Positions 7,119-13,964 of a stretch of 19,455 nt of DNA are shown piece by piece (the first letter of the stretch is position 1; each line of letters starts with the position of its first letter). Both the position numbers and the translations under genes were made by a program. Source of the DNA: an uncultured Collinsella sp. (GTDB taxonomy: Bacteria; Actinomycetota; Coriobacteriia; Coriobacteriales; Coriobacteriaceae). The notes below the pieces were generated by a model. The model did not search any database, was not told where the DNA came from, and saw nothing but the letters and a program-made list of their open reading frames with translations. Location: the NCBI GenBank assembly GCA_900549065.1, contig URNC01000020.1, positions 1 through 19,455 of the forward strand, given 5' to 3'.

Positions 7119-7631
7119 CTACAGCCCCAGGCTCTGCTTGGTGGCGGCGCACGTGAGCTCGCCGTGCTTAACGCCGCGCAGGCCCAGCAGACGGTCGGCT
7201 AGTTCGTAGACGCGCTCGCCGCGACCCTTGAGCGCCAGAATCTCCAAGCAGTTGTGGTGATCCAAATGCACGTGCATCGTCGATACGATCTCGTCGGTGT
7301 AGTCGTGCTGCACCTCGTCCAGGCGGCGCGTCAGATCGCCGGTGTGATGGTCGTAGATCATGGTGAGCGACCCGATAACATGCTCATCGGGCGTGCGCAT
7401 CTGCTCCTTGGCGATCGAGGCGCGAATCAGGTCGCGCACGGCCTCGGAGCGGTTGGCCACATCGCCGCGGCGCGCGATCTGCTCGTCAAAACGGCGCAGC
7501 AGGTCGTCGGGTGCGGTAACCGAAAAACGGACCAGCTCGGAGCCGGAGCCACTACAGCGGCAGCCCGCGTCACCGTCCGCCCCGTGCGGATGCTCGTGCT
7601 CGTACCCGCAGCAGTGCTCGTGTTCGGCCAC
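7119..7631 (-). CDS. nikR: NikR-type nickel-responsive regulator with His/Cys-rich N-terminal tail
   Basis: A 170-aa ribbon-helix-helix/ACT regulator. From residue 33 it matches NikR: the RHH segment LVRFSVTAPDDLLRRFDEQI...NRSEAVRDLIR, then a C-terminal ACT-like domain. The four high-affinity Ni(II) ligands of E. coli NikR (His76, His87, His89, Cys95) align with a constant offset to His109, His120, His122 and Cys128. Unusually, about 30 residues precede the RHH domain, with five His (4, 6, 12, 14, 16) and four Cys (7, 8, 24, 26), so the tail looks metal-binding. The GTG start at 7631 comes one base after the stop of the upstream small gene, which suggests coupling. NikR normally represses nickel uptake; its place before hypF suggests control of hydrogenase maturation. 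No clear GTATGA-N16-TCATAC operator was seen. Confidence 0.88.
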   Translation of the reverse strand: MAEHEHCCGYEHEHPHGADGDAGCRCSGSGSELVRFSVTAPDDLLRRFDEQIARRGDVANRSEAVRDLIRASIAKEQMRTPDEHVIGSLTMIYDHHTGDLTRRLDEVQHDYTDEIVSTMHVHLDHHNCLEILALKGRGERVYELADRLLGLRGVKHGELTCAATKQSLGL

Positions 7632-7632
7632 C

Positions 7633-7881
7633 TTACACCAGCTTCACGGAGCCGACGGAGTTGTGGTCGGCCTCGATGGCCTCTTCGTAGCCCTCGAGTG
7701 CGTCGTGGGCCTCGTGCAGCGCAGCCATGGCGGCCTCGAGCTTGGCGCCGATGCGCTCCATGTCAAAATTCTCGGTCGCATGCAGCAGCTGATGGCTCCA
7801 CTCGTGAGCGAGCTCGATGGTGTCGTCGACCTGCTTGACGCTCATGGCAAGCTGGCTCATGTTCATTCCAACATCATGCAT
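7633..7881 (-). CDS. Small helical protein of unknown function upstream of nikR
   Basis: An 82-aa acidic protein, MHDVGMNMSQLAMSV... ending SVGSVKLV. I do not recognise a family. It reads as mostly helical, with heptad-like hydrophobic spacing through residues 12-70, and carries six His and six Met but no Cys, no signal peptide and no membrane segment. The ATG at 7881 has a strong AAGGAG seven bases upstream, which supports real translation; Met6 and Met8 have no comparable site. Its stop is one base from the GTG of the NikR-like regulator, so the two are almost certainly one operon and probably coupled. A role in nickel or hydrogenase biology is an inference from position only. Confidence 0.75.
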   Translation of the reverse strand: MHDVGMNMSQLAMSVKQVDDTIELAHEWSHQLLHATENFDMERIGAKLEAAMAALHEAHDALEGYEEAIEADHNSVGSVKLV

Positions 7882-7952
7882 GGGAAATCTCCTTTTGTAT
7901 GGGGCAGTTCAGTGGTTCAGATTTTACTACGCCCGCTCTGCGCGCGGCTGCA

Positions 7953-7991
7953 TAAGAAAACGGGTACGAGTCTGTGCGACCCGCACCCGTT
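7953..7991 (-). terminator. Intrinsic terminator after trxA
   Basis: On the minus strand, AACGGGTGCG (7991-7982) pairs with CGTACCCGTT (7968-7959) over 10 bp with one G-U pair and a 13-nt loop. TTCTT follows. It lies about 120 bp after the trxA stop and before the small gene at 7881, separating the two units. Confidence 0.65.
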
Positions 7992-8112
7992 CACTGGGGG
8001 CTGTTTGTGACTACCATACTATCCGTGGTTGCACTCGGTACATCCAGAAGTCCGGCGAGCGGTGCAAAAGCGCTCATGGACGGCAGACAGACGGCAACAT
8101 GTAACAAGCGTA

Positions 8113-8433
8113 TTACAGATGCTTCTCCAGCAGCGCCTGCAGCCTCGCCTTGGGCAGGGCGCCAACCGAGCGGTCAATCTCCTCGCCGTTCTTAAACACA
8201 ATCAGCGTGGGGATGCTCATGACGCCATACTTCATGGCCAGGTCCTGGTTGTCATCGACGTTGCATTTGGCAACGGCAAGCTTGCCCGCCAGCTCATCGG
8301 CAACCTCGTCAACGATGGGCGAGAGGGATCGACAGGGCCCGCACCACGGTGCCCAAAAATCGACCAGCACGGGCAGGCTGTCGTTAACGATGGAATCGAA
8401 GTTCTCGGGGGTAATCTGATTAATGTCAGCCAT
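8113..8433 (-). CDS. trxA: Thioredoxin
   Basis: A 106-aa thioredoxin, a cytoplasmic protein-disulfide reductase. The active site FWAPWCGPC places the redox cysteines at 31 and 34. The cis-proline loop MSIPTLIVFKNGE and the C-terminal helix are intact, and the length is that of a single-domain Trx. The ATG at 8433 has GGAGG about five bases upstream and gives MADINQITPENFD, the usual N-terminus; an upstream ATG at 8517 would add 28 residues without support. It is divergent from the UDG-fold gene at 8570. Candidate promoter elements on its strand are TATAAG (8493-8488) with a weak TGGTTG 17 bp before it, and a 10-bp-arm palindrome overlaps that region. No reductase gene is adjacent. Identification is secure. 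Confidence 0.96.
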   Translation of the reverse strand: MADINQITPENFDSIVNDSLPVLVDFWAPWCGPCRSLSPIVDEVADELAGKLAVAKCNVDDNQDLAMKYGVMSIPTLIVFKNGEEIDRSVGALPKARLQALLEKHL

Positions 8434-8496
8434 GGTGACCTCCATAATGCGATGCGGTTCGGCCGCGTAAAACTCAGTACGACCGTGCTTATACCC

Positions 8497-8529
8497 AGCC
8501 GCCCGCAAAGCAACCACTCGCGGGCGGCT
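8497..8529. promoter_or_regulatory. Perfect 10-bp-arm palindrome between divergent trxA and UDG-like promoters
   Basis: AGCCGCCCGC (8497-8506) and GCGGGCGGCT (8520-8529) are exact inverted repeats around 13 nt. CTTTTATATAAT follows on the plus strand, so the same block reads as a terminator-like hairpin and lies just before TATAAT (8536-8541), the likely -10 of the downstream plus gene. It also overlaps the -35 region for trxA. No plus-strand gene ends here, so an operator for both genes is as likely as a terminator. Confidence 0.55.
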
Positions 8530-8535
8530 CTTTTA

Positions 8536-8541
8536 TATAAT
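8536..8541 (+). promoter_or_regulatory. Candidate -10 element (TATAAT) for the UDG-fold gene
   Basis: A perfect TATAAT lies 28 bp before the ATG at 8570. No good -35 element is seen 16-18 bp upstream; that position falls in the palindrome loop (ACCACT at 8513-8518). The promoter would therefore depend on the -10 element or on an activator. Confidence 0.45.
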
Positions 8542-8569
8542 GGTGGGCACGCAAACGATTGGAGAGCGC

Positions 8570-9145
8570 ATGCCCACGTCACAAAGCCAGAAAAAAGAAG
8601 CCATCGCCCAGGCGACCGAGCAGGAGCTCGCATCGCTCGCGGGTCGTGGCGTGCGTATCGCGGGCAACGCGTGCTCGCCGATCGTGCTGGTCAAAGGCGA
8701 TCTGGACGAGGCCGAGCGTTCGGGTGGCGAGCTTGCCGCCGGCCCGGATGGCGCGGCGTTGCGCAAGGCGCTTGGGGCCATCGGCTACGCGCCCGAGGAT
8801 TTTTGCGTGCTGGCAAGCGTCGCTGGCGTGGGTGACGGAGCGGCCGCGGTGGGCGAGACTCTACCGTGCGAGCTGTTCCGCGAGGCGCTTGAGGCCTTGG
8901 ACCCCGAGGCGGTGCTACTGCTCGACAACAACGCGGCCGATGTCATGCGCGAGACCTACGCCGACATGCTCGTGGCAATCGATGACTTCGACACCGCCAT
9001 GCTCAAGCCCGGCTTGGTCGCCCATGTGCAGGGCCGCCGCGTACTCGCGCTCGATGGCTTTGAGGCGGCACTCACCGACAAGGCCGCTAAGCAGCGCATG
9101 TGGGCCTACATCAAGCAGCTGACTCCGGCGGCCGCTCCGCTGTAG
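8570..9145 (+). CDS. Uracil-DNA-glycosylase-fold protein, probably not catalytic
   Basis: A 191-aa protein whose layout resembles family 4-type uracil-DNA glycosylases. The segment PIVLVKGDLDEAERSGGELAAGPDGAALRKALGAIGYAPEDFCVLA (residues 37-82) follows the pattern GEAPG...GR.FVGPAG.LL...L..IG....DVYVTN. DPEAVLLLDNNAADVM (111-126) matches the strand-helix 'p.vIvaLG..A...l'. The end, RRVLALDGFEAALTDKAAKQRMWAYIKQL (157-185), matches the usual 'HPS.LLR.p..K...W.DL..L' region. Catalytic GEAPG is replaced by KGDLD, HPS by DGF, and the four iron-sulfur cysteines are missing. I infer a degenerate family member with an unknown role. The ATG at 8570 has GGAG five bases upstream. Homology is judged by eye and is moderate. 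Confidence 0.6.
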   Translation: MPTSQSQKKEAIAQATEQELASLAGRGVRIAGNACSPIVLVKGDLDEAERSGGELAAGPDGAALRKALGAIGYAPEDFCVLASVAGVGDGAAAVGETLPCELFREALEALDPEAVLLLDNNAADVMRETYADMLVAIDDFDTAMLKPGLVAHVQGRRVLALDGFEAALTDKAAKQRMWAYIKQLTPAAAPL

Positions 9146-9209
9146 CGGATTGGCACCGGTGAGCGATTGCCTGGCGGGCAAGACACGCCGCGAGATCGGC
9201 GCCGCACTT

Positions 9210-10487
9210 CTACATCACAGCGCGCAGCTCAAACCGATCGCCGTTAATGCGGAACTGACAGTTGCCGTTCATGCGCTCCACGGCGAGTTTGATGCTTCTG
9301 GTGCCAAAGCCGTGGCCCGCATGCCGGGTCACGGGCATGCCGTCGACCATGCGCGGCGCGCGGTCAAACGTATTGGAAACTAACAGCAGCAGCTGGCTGT
9401 CCTCTAATCGCAGGTCAAGGTCGACGAATCGCTTTCCTTGGGGTGCGGCGCTTGCGGCGGTGATAGCGTTTTCCAAGGCATTTGAGAGCACGCTAAACAG
9501 GTCGGCGTCGCCTACGTGGATGGTTTCGGGTACGGCGGCGCGCAGGTTGGCGGTAATGCCGTTTCTATTGATATCCGAGTTAAATGACGAAAGCGCGATG
9601 TTTACGGTCTCGTTGGCGCAGAAGCGGCGTACGGCGGTGCGATCGCCGGCTTCGCAGAGTTCATCGATGCGTTTGAGCGCCTCGTCGGTGTGGCCCTCCT
9701 CAATTAAAGCGGCCAGGCCGCGTAGGAAGTGGCGCATGTCGTGGCGCAGAATCGACAGCTCGCGCCCAGATTGACGCCAAGCCTCGAGCTCTTTGATGGC
9801 GGCGCTGTCGCGGGTCTCGAGCATCCAACGCTCTCGCTCGGCGGTTTCCTTTTCTTCGTATTCGCGCAGGTAAACGGCAAGAAACATAAGATAGAAGGCA
9901 CAGAGCGCAAATGCCAAAAACTCAACCGTCACCACCGAGCCCGAGTGGAACAGCGTGGTGTAGACGTTGGTGGCATAGTCAAAGACGTAATAGACGAGCG
10001 GCAGGATTAAAAGGATGCCCAGCTCGGTGGTGCTTTTAATCGCCAAGCGCGGACCGATGTCGCCGGCCCAATGCAACAGGACGGCAAAGACGGCGAGTGT
10101 GGTCGCGATACGCGCCAGATAGTACGCAATCTGCGAATCGGTTGCGGCAAAGGCGGCGATGCCCATCCAATTGCTGAACTGGCAGCTCAGATAGGCACTC
10201 GTAATGCCGAGCGCGGCAAGCAGCGGGCTCAGGCGGTAGCGCGCACACAAATAGATGATGAGCGGCAGATGCACGACGAGCGGATATACCTGGCGGGCGA
10301 AAAGCTCGCCGCCGACGGCATTGGCGAGGCCAAATGCGCATCCGGTTACGGCACCGACCAGCACCAGTTCAAGCGCATGACGCCGGTTGATCTCGATACC
10401 GCACAGCGCCGCCGAGGCAAAGACGCCAAAGAGTAGCGTCGTGGCGTGGTGGATTGCCCAAAGGATCATTTCGACCGAGGAGACCAT
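9210..10487 (-). CDS. GHKL-type sensor histidine kinase (AgrC/LytTR-partner class)
   Basis: A 425-aa membrane sensor kinase. The first ~205 residues hold about six hydrophobic segments (roughly 8-30, 40-60, 66-82, 85-112, 118-140, 155-205). A coiled linker (REYEEKETAERERWMLETRD) follows, then LRHDMRHFLRGL with phospho-acceptor His249. The ATPase domain has an N box, SNALENAI (335-342), and a G box, GHGFGTRS (391-398). This is the GHKL class that pairs with LytTR regulators, as in AgrC/ComD/VirS systems. The ATG at 10487 shares one base with the stop of the response regulator (TGATG), so the two are coupled. The signal is unknown: many homologues sense peptides, but no AgrD-like peptide or AgrB protease is encoded nearby. 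It converges with the UDG-fold gene, with 64 bp between them and no clear terminator. Confidence 0.9.
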   Translation of the reverse strand: MVSSVEMILWAIHHATTLLFGVFASAALCGIEINRRHALELVLVGAVTGCAFGLANAVGGELFARQVYPLVVHLPLIIYLCARYRLSPLLAALGITSAYLSCQFSNWMGIAAFAATDSQIAYYLARIATTLAVFAVLLHWAGDIGPRLAIKSTTELGILLILPLVYYVFDYATNVYTTLFHSGSVVTVEFLAFALCAFYLMFLAVYLREYEEKETAERERWMLETRDSAAIKELEAWRQSGRELSILRHDMRHFLRGLAALIEEGHTDEALKRIDELCEAGDRTAVRRFCANETVNIALSSFNSDINRNGITANLRAAVPETIHVGDADLFSVLSNALENAITAASAAPQGKRFVDLDLRLEDSQLLLLVSNTFDRAPRMVDGMPVTRHAGHGFGTRSIKLAVERMNGNCQFRINGDRFELRAVM

Positions 10488-11209
10488 CAGCGCCTCCCGC
10501 CCTCAAAGCGCACCGCAAAGTAGGCGTCTTGGAATCCCTGCTTGCAGCTGCGCGAAAGCGGGATGCACGCGCCGGAGCGCATGACGATGTCCGTGCGATC
10601 GAAGTGGTCGATGTTGCGCAAGTTGACCTGGTAACTACGGTGGCATTTAAAGAAGGTGGCATTTTGCGCCAAACGGTCCTCGACGCTGCGGAACGACTCG
10701 AGTGCCTCGATGTCGCGTCCGTCGCGCAGGTGGAAGACCACGTGCTTGTTGCGCGCCTCGGCATATTCGATGTCGGACAGGCGCAGGGCGTGGTAGCCAA
10801 AGGAAGTTTTGATCACGAGCTCGTCGGTTGCCGCCGGGCGCATGCTCGAAAGCTCGTTAAGTAACTGCGCCAGGCGTTCGTAAGTCACGGGCTTGAGCAG
10901 ATAGTCGAAGGCACGGACCTCGTAGGACTCCAGTGCGAACTCGGGCGACGAGGTGAGGAACACCAGGCGCACGGCGGTATCGGCCTGGCGCAATTCGCGC
11001 GCGGTGTCCATGCCGTTGACGAGCGGCATGATCATGTCGAGCAGAATGATGTCGGCGCGCGATGCGGCATGGCGGGCCAGCAGGTCCTCGCCGCGCGTGA
11101 CGAGCGCAACATCGACCGCCGTGCCCGTCTCGGTCGACCAACGGTCGATCATCCGGTGCAGTCTATCTAGAAAAGCGACATCATCGTCGCAGGCAATAAT
11201 CTTGAGCAT
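10487..11209 (-). CDS. LytTR-family response regulator
   Basis: A 240-aa two-component regulator. The receiver domain (1-120) has the acidic pocket CDDD (residues 7-10), phospho-acceptor Asp58 in IILLDMIMP, the switch FLTSS (84-88) and Lys106 in LLKPV. The C-terminal LytTR DNA-binding domain (about 132-236) shows IEYAEARNKHVVFHLRDG, FFKCHRSYQVNLRNI and the terminal RSGACIPLSRS. Such proteins bind pairs of imperfect 9-bp direct repeats, often near agr-like or bacteriocin genes. The ATG at 11209 has AAGGGGG seven bases upstream. It is the first gene of the pair with the kinase. The 207 bp between it and the nadA operator contain no clear LytTR direct repeats by eye, so autoregulation cannot be claimed. 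Targets are unknown. Confidence 0.93.
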   Translation of the reverse strand: MLKIIACDDDVAFLDRLHRMIDRWSTETGTAVDVALVTRGEDLLARHAASRADIILLDMIMPLVNGMDTARELRQADTAVRLVFLTSSPEFALESYEVRAFDYLLKPVTYERLAQLLNELSSMRPAATDELVIKTSFGYHALRLSDIEYAEARNKHVVFHLRDGRDIEALESFRSVEDRLAQNATFFKCHRSYQVNLRNIDHFDRTDIVMRSGACIPLSRSCKQGFQDAYFAVRFEGGRR

Positions 11210-11416
11210 TCGGCCCCCTTAAGTAGTTCGATTTTGCCACATCGGGTACGCGCCGCTTGCGGGGGTGCGGACCGTTTGCGCCCCACGGCGTGCAACTCGC
11301 GCCAAGCGGTATTGCGGTGGCGAAAGATGCCTCCTGCGCCATCGAGAGCTCAGCTATCCTCAGCTTGCCAGTTCGAATATGGACCTGCCACATGATTGAA
11401 TCTTTATTTCAACTTT

Positions 11417-11460
11417 ACACCTAGGTTTACAGCTGTCTTGTCAGCTGTAAACCTAGGTGT
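11417..11460. promoter_or_regulatory. NiaR-type operator: 44-bp palindrome over the nadA promoter
   Basis: Two perfect 19-bp arms (11417-11435 and 11442-11460; ACACCTAGGTTTACAGCTG and its complement) surround a 6-nt centre, TCTTGT. The inner part (TTTACAGCTGTCTTGTCAGCTGTAAA, split here at TCTTGT) resembles the niacin-repressor boxes described for Firmicutes and Thermotoga NiaR/YrxA. It covers the -35 element of nadA, and the operon it precedes ends in niaR, so negative autoregulation by NiaR with niacin as corepressor is the natural reading. Confidence 0.88.
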
Positions 11461-11466
11461 CATACT
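11438..11466 (+). promoter_or_regulatory. nadA promoter
   Basis: TTGTCA (11438-11443) and CATACT (11461-11466) are 17 bp apart, a good sigma-70 arrangement. The -35 lies in the centre of the NiaR palindrome and the -10 begins directly after it. Transcription would start near 11473, giving a ~30-nt leader to the nadA ATG. Confidence 0.7.
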
Positions 11467-11501
11467 AAAGCCCCAAGATTCGCCAAAAGAGAGGGGCCTT
11501 G

Positions 11502-12527
11502 ATGGCACAGAGCGCGAACATGGATGCGTCGGAGCTTGCACGCGATATCGCGGCCGGCCTAGCATCGGCAACGACGGCAACGGAGCGCGCGGCACTGGTG
11601 CCCGCAGAGCTCGTCGAGGCCATTCAGCAACTAAAAACCCAACGTGACGCGGTGATCCTGGCGCACTATTACGTGGCGCCCGAGGTGCAGGCTGTGGCCG
11701 ATTACGTCGGCGACAGCTTCTACCTGGCAAAGCTTGCCAAGAGTCTGCCGCAGCAGACTATCGTGCTGTGCGGCGTGGAGTTTATGGGCGAGAGCGCCAA
11801 GCTGCTCAACCCCACCAAGACCGTGCTGCTGCCCGAGCCGGGCGCGGACTGCCCCATGGCGCACATGGTCAAGCGCGAGACGGTCGACGCGGCGCGCGCC
11901 GAGTACGGCGACGACCTGGCCGTGGTGTGCTACGTCAACTCCACGGTTGAGATCAAGAGCTGGAGCGACGTGTGCGTCACCAGCTCCAACGCCGTTAAGA
12001 TCGTGTCCGAGCTGCCGCAGCAGCATATTCTGTTCATTCCCGACCAAAACCTGGGCCGCTTCGTAGCCGAGCAGGTGCCGCAAAAGCACGTCATCCTCAA
12101 CAACGGCTACTGCCCGCGCCATCACATCATCACCGTCGAGCAGATCGTCGACGCGACGGAGGCCCACCCCGACGCGCTCGTGCTGGCGCACCCCGAGTGC
12201 AAGGCCGACGTTCTGGCCGAGGCCGACTACATCGGCTCCACCGCCGGCATCATCAAGTATGCCGAGGAGTCGGACGCGAGCGAGTTCATCATCGTGACGG
12301 TCCGCGGCGTGCTCTACGAGCTCGAGCGCCGCTGCCAGGGCACCGGCAAGAAGTTCTACTTCCCCGCGGTGCAGCCCACCTGCGTCAACATGGATCTCAT
12401 CACGCTCGAGAAGCTCGTGCGCTGCCTGGAGACGGGCGAGGGCGAGGTGCAGATCGGCGTGTCGGACGAGGCTGCCGACCAGGCCAAACTCACGCTCGAC
12501 CGCATGCTCGAGTACGCAGCACGCTAG
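11502..12527 (+). CDS. nadA: Quinolinate synthase
   Basis: A 341-aa [4Fe-4S] enzyme that condenses iminoaspartate with dihydroxyacetone phosphate to quinolinate, the second step of de novo NAD synthesis. The three cluster cysteines are visible: Cys90 in VLCGVEFMGESAK, Cys204 in NNGYCPRHH and Cys294 in QPTCVNMDL. The substrate-binding motifs AHYYVAPEVQ, HPECKADV and GSTAGIIKY are also present. A short N-terminal extension (about 40 residues) precedes the first domain. The ATG at 11502 is used rather than the TTG at 11499, as GAGGGG (11491-11496) is well spaced for it. It is the first gene of the NAD operon and lies under the NiaR operator. Its unstable iminoaspartate substrate is made by NadB, encoded next. 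Confidence 0.97.
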   Translation: MAQSANMDASELARDIAAGLASATTATERAALVPAELVEAIQQLKTQRDAVILAHYYVAPEVQAVADYVGDSFYLAKLAKSLPQQTIVLCGVEFMGESAKLLNPTKTVLLPEPGADCPMAHMVKRETVDAARAEYGDDLAVVCYVNSTVEIKSWSDVCVTSSNAVKIVSELPQQHILFIPDQNLGRFVAEQVPQKHVILNNGYCPRHHIITVEQIVDATEAHPDALVLAHPECKADVLAEADYIGSTAGIIKYAEESDASEFIIVTVRGVLYELERRCQGTGKKFYFPAVQPTCVNMDLITLEKLVRCLETGEGEVQIGVSDEAADQAKLTLDRMLEYAAR

Positions 12528-12531
12528 AACG

Positions 12532-12565
12532 ATGTGACATGAGGGGGCAGTCCCTTATGCCACAT
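12532..12565. repeat. Imperfect 14-bp-arm palindrome between nadA and nadB
   Basis: ATGTGACATGAGGG (12532-12545) and CCCTTATGCCACAT (12552-12565) pair at 12 of 14 positions around a 6-nt loop, with a nested GGGCAGTCCC. It fills most of the 57-bp nadA-nadB gap and ends before the nadB ribosome site. The core resembles the GGGGACACTCCTTGTGCC unit at 915-934, so a REP-like element is likely. No U-tract follows, so it is not a standard terminator. Confidence 0.6.
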
Positions 12566-12584
12566 TACAAGGGAGAGGATTCCT

Positions 12585-13961
12585 GTGGAAACCAAACAAT
12601 ACCCCGACATGGAGTGCGACGTCGTTATTGCCGGCTGCGGCGTAGCGGGCTTGTACGCGGCTCTCAACCTGCCGACGAGCACGCGCGTGATCATGCTCTC
12701 CAAGGGCGCTGTCGACGAGTGCGATTCGATGCTCGCGCAGGGCGGCATTTGCGTGCTGCCCGAAGGCTCGGACTACGATGCCTTCTTTGAGGACACCATG
12801 CACGCCGGCCACTACGAGAACCGCCGCGAGAGCGTCGACATCATGATTCGCTCGAGCCGCTCGGTCATCAACGACCTGCTAGCGATGGGCGTGGACTTTG
12901 AACGCAAGGCCGACGGCAGCCTCGACTTTACCCGCGAGGGCGCGCACAGCCGCCCGCGCATTGCCTTCCATGCCGACATTACGGGCAAGGAGATCACGAC
13001 CAAACTGCTCCAGGCCGTTCGCAAGCTGGACAACGTGCAGATTTTGGAGCACGTTGCCATGACCGACATCCTGACCGCCGAGCGCGATGGCGCCACGGTG
13101 TGCACCGGCGTCGTCGCCGTTCCCGTGGACGAGGGCAACTCGCTTCGTCCCGCCGACGAGCTGGTAAATGCCGCCGAGGGCGTGCATGCCGGCGAGCCGT
13201 TTAAGATCCATGCCTGCCACACGCTGTGGGCGACGGGCGGTATCGGCGGCGTGTACGACCACTCGACCAACTACCCGCAGCTCACGGGCGACGCCTGCTA
13301 CATCGCTCAGGAGCATGGCATTAAGATGGAGCACCTGGACTACGTGCAGATCCATCCCACGGGTCTGTTCTCGCCGCAGCCGGGTCGCACGTTCCTGATC
13401 AGCGAGAGCTGCCGCGGCGAGGGCGCGATTTTGCTCAACGCCGCCGGCGAGCGTTTTACCGACGAGTTGCAGCCGCGCGATGTGGTCGCCGCCGCCATCC
13501 GCGAGCAGATGAAGCAGGATGACACCGAGCACGAGTGGCTGAGCTTTGCCCCCGTCGAGCGCGACGTGGTGACCGGGCACTTTGCCAATATCCGCGCGCG
13601 CTGCCTGGAGGACGGCCGCGACATCTTGGACGAGCCCATCCCCGTTACGCCCACGCAGCACTACTTTATGGGCGGCGTGTGGGTCGACAAGGACGGCCGC
13701 ACCTCGATGCCCGAGCTCTACGCCGCCGGCGAGACGGCCTGCAACGGCGTTCACGGCAAGAACCGCCTTGCATCAAACAGCCTGCTCGAGGCGCTGGTCT
13801 GGGGTCGTCGCGCCGCGTGGTATATGCGTACCGGCGAGTCACTGGCCGTGGAGCAGGCAGGCGATCCCGCGCTCGATGGCCGTCATCGCGCCCTGGGCGC
13901 CGACACCCTGGCAATCGATGATTTGGCCCGTGCCGCCGGCACGCAGGCCGTGGAGGAGTAG
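12585..13961 (+). CDS. nadB: L-aspartate oxidase (short form)
   Basis: A 458-aa FAD enzyme that oxidises L-aspartate to iminoaspartate for NadA. The N-terminal dinucleotide fold is DVVIAGCGVAGLYAALNL. Family blocks follow: SMLAQGGICV, RPRIAFHADITGKEI, EHLDYVQIHPTGLF, ISESCRGEGAILLNAAGERF, ELQPRDVVAAAI, PTQHYFMGGVWVDKDGRTS, and AAGETACNGVHGKNRLASNSLLEALVWGRRAA, which closes the FAD site. It ends about 45 residues later, so the C-terminal helical domain of typical ~530-aa NadB (succinate dehydrogenase/fumarate reductase superfamily) is largely missing. No frameshift is visible and nadC starts 3 bp after the stop, so the short form looks native. The start is a GTG at 12585 with GGGAGAGG (12571-12578) upstream. 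Confidence 0.95.
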   Translation: METKQYPDMECDVVIAGCGVAGLYAALNLPTSTRVIMLSKGAVDECDSMLAQGGICVLPEGSDYDAFFEDTMHAGHYENRRESVDIMIRSSRSVINDLLAMGVDFERKADGSLDFTREGAHSRPRIAFHADITGKEITTKLLQAVRKLDNVQILEHVAMTDILTAERDGATVCTGVVAVPVDEGNSLRPADELVNAAEGVHAGEPFKIHACHTLWATGGIGGVYDHSTNYPQLTGDACYIAQEHGIKMEHLDYVQIHPTGLFSPQPGRTFLISESCRGEGAILLNAAGERFTDELQPRDVVAAAIREQMKQDDTEHEWLSFAPVERDVVTGHFANIRARCLEDGRDILDEPIPVTPTQHYFMGGVWVDKDGRTSMPELYAAGETACNGVHGKNRLASNSLLEALVWGRRAAWYMRTGESLAVEQAGDPALDGRHRALGADTLAIDDLARAAGTQAVEE

Positions 13962-13964
13962 ACC

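Noticed and set aside
7882..7960. NikR operator upstream of the small gene-nikR unit
   Set aside because: No GTATGA-N16-TCATAC-like dyad was found by eye there or in 7003-7118; a divergent site for this clade cannot be excluded.
11181..11393. A 70-codon minus-strand frame before the response regulator, possibly an AgrD-like signal peptide
   Set aside because: It overlaps the response regulator start, has no good ribosome site, and lacks the short leader, central Cys loop and acidic tail of AgrD peptides.
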